This document shows, piece by piece, positions 57,717 through 64,000 of a stretch of DNA of 64,000 nucleotides (the stretch's first letter is position 1; every line of letters starts with the position of its first letter). Source of the DNA: Diphasiastrum complanatum (Eukaryota > Streptophyta > Lycopodiopsida > Lycopodiales > Lycopodiaceae); contig CM055100.1 in NCBI GenBank assembly GCA_029204225.1, positions 67,305,395 through 67,369,394 on the forward strand, written 5' to 3'. Below the pieces are notes generated by a model, which searched no databases, was not told where the DNA came from, and saw nothing but the letters and a program-made list of their open reading frames with translations. Position numbers and translations under genes: made by a program.

Positions 57717-58339
57717 AGCTTGAAGAGTTCATGTTTGAACTCGTCAATATGAGAGTCCAGAGTATAATAGGCGCCAAACCTATTTGTGAGTCCCAAGATA
57801 ATTTTAACTTGAGGTTAACCCAAGCAGTTTAGTCAACCAGTCGTCGCGCACGCCAGCCAATAGTATGCTTCCAATCTACCAGACCGGAAATTCAAATTTG
57901 CCCAAATATGAATTGTGTTTTCTGGGTCAGGCGAGTTATGTTACATAGAAGCCACTATGTCAAGAACCGATTGGGCCACATGGACATAGACAGAGAGGAA
58001 AAAAAAAAAAACTCGTAACAAGTGGCCCTTCTAAGTTTGAGAACTCCTGTAATGGGGGACTTTGACTCTAAACTTCCTTTTCAAAGAATAACTTGGAAAA
58101 CCTAGATTAGGTCCCCTTTTAACAAAGCTAGTCGACCACAACCTTTTTCCCAATCTTAAGTAGTTCCAAATATATCACTTAAAATCTTCACTTATGCTCT
58201 CGTCACATACCACTTTTTGGAAAAAAGGGAAATCTAATCTTGCATGTTACAAGTCTCCTATGGGTAATGGAATTTTTCTCTAATATCTTTTCTTGTTTTT
58301 CTATTTTCATTACAAAAGTATCAAAGTCTAGCATTTATC
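57717..58339. other. Intergenic between gene D and the CHAT gene
   Basis: No gene seen. A poly-A run at 58000-58011 is followed by CTCGTAACAAGTGG, which loosely mirrors the CACTTACGA word at 44242 and could be the other end of the A-D unit (weak). Confidence 0.4.
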
Positions 58340-61300
58340 TCACATAATAATGAATGAGCCACATGCTATGCAATGGCATTGGCCGCCACGAATGCACGAC
58401 TCCCTTACACAATTTACCCCCAACAATGGGGTTGGGTTTGGCATGTCTAAACGATCAAACTGATCCGGTGTGCAGCTGCTACCACTAAAACATCTTTCAC
58501 ACAAATCATAATTTTCTTTGTAGCTGGCATGAGCTCGAAACCGAGGGCCAGTTATTGGTTGTGTGTTGCATCCATCACACATAACTCCATGATGTAACTG
58601 CAAGCTGGGATTTAAACCAGGCAAACTAGAGCTAATGGAATTGGGGGCGTCTTTCATTTTATCAAGCTCTTGCAAATCAATGGTTCTCTGTATCAGCGTC
58701 TGAGATAGGGTTGAGGGGCTGCTGCTAGTGTCCACAGTATCAACCATCTCCTTTTGATCAATTTCTGCAATGAGGTCCTTGATGCACAAGGTTGGGGACC
58801 CCACAACAGTTAAAGGCGCCCAATAGTAAATACTTTTGACCTTCAACATGTTTAGCATGGATATCCTAAGCGACTCCACTACAGTCCTTGGTTTGTCTAT
58901 TGCATTTTGAAACATACCTGCCATGCCAATCATAAAGAAGACTAGATCATCAGGAGGTTATCAACTTTTTCCACTTTGAAAACATGTCATACAGTAGAGG
59001 ACTTTGTTTAGAAGTGAACTTGTCTAGCATCCCTATGTTCATGGAAAGCACTTCATTGGATTTTCACAATCCATCTAGGTCCTTGAGAATGTAAAAAAGA
59101 GCACACTATGGACATTCAAGAAAAGGATAGGATCGACCTGCCACAAGGTCGCTCGTGGTTTCATCATTAACCTTCCACAAGGAAAGAACTACGGTAGATG
59201 CGCCGGCTTGTAATACGGAGCGACCAAGCCCAAGCAATCCTTCTGATTTTAGTTTCCCCTTGCCTGTTTCACAGCCATCCAGAACCACAAGGGCTGCTCT
59301 TACAGGCAAATTACTCATCTCATTCGCGGTCAATTGTTCATCCTTCTCAGTGGTGTCGTTCATGATATTCTTGTCTGTGCCAGTAATATCATATGGATGA
59401 TCAACACCTTGAAGCACAATATGCCCTGGATCAGCATGAGTGGCCAGAAGAACAATCGAGCTCCCACACAATCCTTGCTTCACTGCTTCCTTCGTCATTT
59501 GCTCTCGCACACACGGTTGAACACCAAGAATTTCCGCCACCTTCTTTGCCTCTTTCTCCGCACTTGGAAGTGACAGCAATTTACATCCCATCGGATGCGG
59601 ATTCCCAGCCACAAAAGCACGTTCTAATGGTTTGGATCTCCTTAACATGTCGTGCATCTGCTGGAGTTCAAAGCAATGACTCAAAGTGCGTAATGATGGA
59701 GTGTAGCAAACTCGGATTCGCTGAATGAGGTACTCACCCTTGGAATTGTCGTAAAGGGCATGAAGAGGCAACAATGATAGATGCCCGTGAGGTGCAAACA
59801 CTAGCGTGCCGCAATCTCGTGGCACGACATGGTCGATAATGTATCGGATGCATAGGATATCGTGCAAATAGCTCAGATACTCCTTGGCTTGCTTGTCGTC
59901 TGCTTCTTTACGTCCAATGGCGAGCATGACTGAGTGAACAAAAGCTGCTAGATTCTTGTTCCACTTGGCCTTCAACTCATCAAGCAAATGTATCCAAATT
60001 GCCTTGACAACCAGCTTGTCTTCCACTAAATAAATCACATATATGATCAAAGTACCTCCATCATCATCTCCACCATAGGAAAACTCAATGACTGAAACAT
60101 TACTACCGCACTTTTCTAAAATGGTCTTGATCATGCCTTCTGCTTCTCCGTCACTTCCGTCAAAATCTATCCTCTTTGCGGTACGTGAATCCCCCGCCTG
60201 TTCCTCACTGATGCGCATGAACAAACGCGTCCTGCTGCGCTCAACCCAAAGCAAGGCCTTCAAGCAGTTCTTCTCATTTATCGCGTACAGCTCCAGCCAT
60301 CTATAGAACTCACTAACCTCTTCCAAACCCTGAATCCACAGGGAGTCCATTGTAGGAGTAAATTGGCTTTGTTTAGTTGCAAAGCTATCAATCACTTCTT
60401 TGACTAACTTTTCCCCCATCTCTGGACCATCTCGCAGTATTTTAATGCTTGCTGAAACCTCTTTCCAATAGTGTTCATCTTCAATCAAGGGTTTAGCTCT
60501 ATCGATCCATTCCTCAGCTTCATCAAGACGTCCCTTGTTTGCCATTCGGAGAGCTTCATTTACGTAACAGCACCCTAACATGCCGCCAGCATATTCCCTT
60601 TCTTTTGCACCTTCGAAAATTGTCATGGCAACAGCATTCTCTTCTTCAGCCAATTCTAATGATCCAAGTGCTGCATAGATAGATGCTAATTTCACGGAAA
60701 CACGCCCCACTTTAATTGAGGCATCCCCCCACTCATTTTGAGCAAGTGTTTTGGCTTTAACCAGTAATTTTTGTTGCTTTTCTTTATCAGTGCTAACCTC
60801 GACTTTTTCCCACAAAATTTCAAATCTCTCTTCAGCACTCAGCTTGTCTACTACCCTTCCTTCTCCAAAGTCTTCTCCAAATCTTTTTAGAAATGCGTTC
60901 ATATCCAGCATATCAACTTCAGGCTGAGGTTGACTTGTGCGTTTCTGGGCCCTTGTCACGTTCAGATATAATTCCATTCGTTTCTGGGCCTCCTCATCGT
61001 CCTTCATTTGCATGCAAAATCTTGCCATTCGCCGATTCCAGTGTGACCACCTGGAAGTCTCCCTTGTGTTTGATATGGCAGAATCAACAAGCTCGACAAA
61101 TTCAAATGCAGATGAGATGTCCTTGTCTACCAAACACTTATACAACATCATCGGGATAGACTGGCAATGAACCTGGTCTTTCGATAGGTCACCTCTGCAT
61201 AAGAGACTTCTCGCCTCATCCAAAGTCTCTCGACTTTTGACTTTGTCACCTTGTTCTCCCAGAAGTAGGCTATATCTCGTCAACATTTCAGCCTGAAAAC

Positions 61301-62636
61301 CCTTATCACCCTGTAGGTCAGAATCTTTCTTGGCAAATACTACTACTTCTTCATAGGCCATCAAACCTTCCTCCCGTGCACCCCAAAGGAATTGAGCATA
61401 TGCAGCCACAGCCTTCGCTAAGAGGTGGTGCTTCAGTTGGTGTTTGGAATCAATTGCATGTAATTGAGAAAGGGCCATATATTCGTCATAGGCTTCTTTG
61501 AATCGCCGCTGTTGTGCAAACCAATTTCCAAGACTACATCTTACTTTCCGCATCAATCGGGTCCATTCTGCTAATGATGGATCTTCTGGTGTAGTGTCTG
61601 GAGCGTTCTTGCCAAGGATTCCCAAAGCTTTTCTCCAGTGGTCAACACCATCTTCTTGCCATGTGGACTCTACATGATGATAGGAACTACATAACACTTC
61701 ACCTAATTCCCACTCAATTTCTGTTTCCAAGTACATGCGCCATTCTTTGTTTTGAACTTGCCTTGCAAGTGCCAAGCCTTTATTGAGAAGATCGACAGCC
61801 TCTGGAAACTTGTTCTCTGTCTGGTAACCGTGAGCTACAAGAAATAGAAAGCGCCATAGGGAATGCTCTGTTTCATTGTGCCACAAGAAATGCTTATTTA
61901 CATTCCGCAGCTCAGAGCTTTCTAGAGCCTCCATAAGAATCAACCCACCCTTACAGAAATCCTTGGAGAGAATGGCTACATAAACTGCCTCTCCATATGC
62001 TTCAGACGCATCTTCAAAGTTGAACCCAGTCACAGCAAGTTGGCCACTAGCCCGCAATAGATCTGCTGCAGTTGTCAGCGTTTTGGCGTCCTCTTCCCTG
62101 ACACCAACTGCAACAAATAACCTTCCCAGCTCCATGAAATATGATGACGCGAGCATCGTTGGTGTCGAGTTAAGTATTCTCCAAACGAAGTCCAAAGCTG
62201 ACTCCCATTCCTCCAACCAAGAGAAAAACCATATGATGCAATCTTTGAACGCTTGCAGACGGACGAAAAATGTGTGCCATAAATCTAAACCTACCATGAA
62301 GGGGCTCAGAACAACCCTCAGAAACCACTCAATTACCCACCTGTCCTCCTCACTAGTAAAGCTCTCCATATCCACCACCTCCTGACTCAGCTGAAAGGCG
62401 ATTTCGAAATACTTAGCCATGTCCGATTCATAATTGTCTTGTGTGCCTCCTCCGTTCGGTGGTTCGACCGACCAGTCACGCCCAGGGATTTCTATTTGCC
62501 TAAGTACACTGACCAAATGTGGTCGCACTGGTGACGAAGGGTTCAAAGCTATAGACATTGTTAAGTGCAGCACAGCATCGATGAGTTTCTCGGTTACAGT
62601 GCACTCTTGACTATCTCGGTGGCTCAAAATCTCTTC
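58340..62636 (-). CDS. TPR-CHAT-ZZ protein (caspase-like domain, host gene)
   Basis: The main exon runs 62636-59138 with no break (about 1166 codons). It enters from an intron at the right (CTAG acceptor before 62636), so no Met marks its start. Its first two thirds are helical TPR-like repeats (KFPEAVDLLNKGLALARQV, RRFKEAYDEYMALSQL, EGLMAYEEVVVFAKK, AEEWIDRAKPLI). The last third is a CHAT domain: GTLVFAPHGHLSLLPLHALY, then LLATHADPGH with the catalytic His (about residue 1064) and LVVLDGCETGKGKL with the catalytic Cys (about 1117). SLWKVNDETTSDLV leads to the splice site. After a 196-bp intron the second exon finishes CHAT (YYWAPLTVVGSP). It then adds a ZZ zinc finger (GVMCDGCNTQPITGPRF, YDLCERCF) and a short Cys-rich end. 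CHAT is a caspase/separase-like protease fold. TPR and ZZ parts usually bind proteins, so a regulated protease or adaptor in the cytoplasm is likely; its substrate is unknown. Confidence 0.85.
58942..59137 (-). other. Intron in the TPR-CHAT-ZZ gene
   Basis: On the minus strand GTCGATCC donor after GTGGCAG, and GATGATCTAG acceptor before TCTTCTTTATG. Removing it keeps the frame and joins the two halves of the CHAT domain. Confidence 0.65.
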
Positions 62637-63549
62637 CTAGAAGAAATAGCAATCAAGTTAAATGAGCTCAGGTATGTAAACTTGCTCCAACGACATATCG
62701 ACTTGAATATTCCATATAAATTTGAATATGTTACAACAGCTATTTTGCTAACTCTGCTAAACGACGACTTCTACTCGAACACACGGTCTTATTGGCAACC
62801 TTTCCGAAATGTTGGGAATCTGCACATATATCTGCAAACTCAGGAGGATTTCATATTTGGCCACCGGGAAGTTTGGCTTGGAAGTTTATCTTCCTGGCAC
62901 TTTTTGTTTTCCTACATAATACAATGCATTTTCCTCTATCGACATACCGTCATACAGAGACTCAGATATTTCCCTATACAGAATTATGTAATTTCTTACA
63001 TATTTGGGGAAAAGACACTTTCATATATAAAAGTTGATTGTTTCCTACTTTCCGTGTAAGAAAATGACACCCAGAGAAGGAAAATTTTCAATATTCTTTT
63101 GTAGGAGTGTGTCATATTTTTCTTGATTCAAAGTCCTAGTTTTCGGACTCTAGAAACTAGAAAGTCCTAGCTTTCAGAGCTTTGATCACTTGAACGTCAC
63201 ATCTTTGGAGCTTTGTGGTGAGCACGGCCGAGAAAATATTACTTGCACTCTCCAAGTAACCTACACTTACATTAACTCACAATCATCTGCTCACTCTGAA
63301 AATGCAACGAAATTAGAGCATAAACCGCATGTCCATTCAAACATAGAGCAGCTGAACACAACAGAGTACTTGCAACTACCACGTTTGCCTATATCCACTA
63401 AGACTGTAAGATGAGATCGGCCTTCTGAATTCACTAATTCCCTCACATAATAATGTTCCATCAAACCTAGACCACACACGGATCACCAGCTTCACAGTAC
63501 TGGTTGATCCTGTTTCCTTTTCAGAGACTCCCAGAATCAATCAACATAC
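62637..63549 (-). other. Probable 5' intron(s) of the TPR-CHAT-ZZ gene
   Basis: AT-rich. The only long open frame (62565-63059, + strand) overlaps the antisense of the exon and has no recognisable motif. I infer intron because good donor and acceptor sites bound it, but another exon may lie inside (see next feature). Confidence 0.35.
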
Positions 63550-63725
63550 CTGGAGCTGATCGTTGGGAGCAAATAGAGTTTGCCAGAAGGGGCATCGCCG
63601 TTCGGAATGAATTTGGGAAGGATATTAAGCAGCTTGCACTTACCAGCGTAGCGTTCTAGCAAGTTCAACGGATCTGGAGCAGCACTGTGATTAAAATGAT
63701 GTGGGATCAATTCGCGTGCGTTCAA
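63550..63725 (-). other. Possible upstream exon of the TPR-CHAT-ZZ gene
   Basis: A minus-strand open stretch (DPLNLLERYAGKCKLLNILP) ends at an excellent donor, CCAG/GTATGT, at 63549. Joining it directly to 62636 does not keep this frame, so a further exon or another donor (GTAAGTGC near 63640) must be involved. 63726-64000 shows nothing further. Confidence 0.3.
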
Positions 63726-64000
63726 TGCGCGACGTGGTCATGAGTCGTGATTATCACGCAAAGAAAAGGAAACGAGTGTCCGGGGTAACAAAAGGAAACG
63801 AGAGTTAAGGGTAGTTAACAAATAACCTTTTTGCATTAATTGGAACATGCTTGACAAGCCTTGAAAAATAGGAGCATCATGGTTTTATTTTTCCTAAGTA
63901 GACAAAAGACTTTTTCAAAGCTTTATTCTCTTAATTAAAAAAACCCACCCTTACAAAATTGGAATGTACTTACCATTTTAGCTCGAGGCGATTTTCACTT

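Noticed and set aside
62565-63059. 164-codon open frame on the plus strand
   Set aside because: It starts in the antisense of the TPR-CHAT exon and runs through AT-rich intron-like DNA; no recognisable motif.
1-64000. tRNA, rRNA or CRISPR features
   Set aside because: I saw no cloverleaf-like gene, no rRNA similarity and no regularly spaced repeat-spacer array; the tRNA-like words are retrotransposon primer sites.

Overview
The window looks like nuclear DNA of a land plant with a large, repeat-rich genome. It has AT-rich intergenic DNA, layered LTR retrotransposons primed by initiator-Met tRNA (TGGTATCAGAGC sites), plant-type GT..AG introns, a CACTA-transposase relic and one long TPR-CHAT-ZZ gene. 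A non-seed plant such as a fern or lycophyte is my guess only; nothing here fixes the species.

Layout. 49-10703 is a non-autonomous LTR element on the minus strand (LARD type: 1.2 kb LTRs, 2.3 kb non-coding core, TGATC target duplication). Its left LTR is split by a young Ty1/copia element (398-6258) with two LTRs that look identical and an unbroken 1316-residue Gag-Pol. A CACTA-transposase (DUF4216) relic follows at 11.9-12.9 kb. From 13.6 to 34.2 kb lie broken minus-strand copia relics: 13.6-16.5, 19.4-23.3, 23.5-24.7, and 25.6-34.2, the last itself split by another copia at 28471-33376. A plus-strand solo LTR with its GAGAG duplication sits at 17809-18597. A decayed Ty3/gypsy body fills 34.5-38.7 kb. 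A dense array of GTGGAT/ATCCAC palindromes lies at 39.8-40.2 kb, and two head-on LTRs at 42.4-43.9 kb.

The most unusual part is 44.4-57.7 kb, a compact set of four unfamiliar genes. Gene A (+) is a coiled-coil protein. Gene B (-) is acidic. Gene C (+) starts with a clear histone H3/CenH3-like fold and further on has exons of a Ulp1-like (C48) cysteine protease. Gene D (-) is unknown. B and C diverge from one 840-bp region with facing TATA boxes, homologous inverted leaders and 81-bp tandem repeats. Gene C is broken by a second nearly intact copia element (49153-55570, TCTTC duplication, one frameshift in integrase). Part of gene D, and less clearly the tail of C, recurs at 24.8-25.6 kb in the same tail-to-tail arrangement. 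This suggests the set is, or derives from, a mobile element carrying a histone and a deubiquitinase/deSUMOylase-like protease.

58.3-62.6 kb holds what looks like the only ordinary host gene: a TPR-rich protein with a C-terminal CHAT caspase-like domain (His and Cys both present) and a ZZ zinc finger. Its 5' end lies to the right and is not fully resolved.
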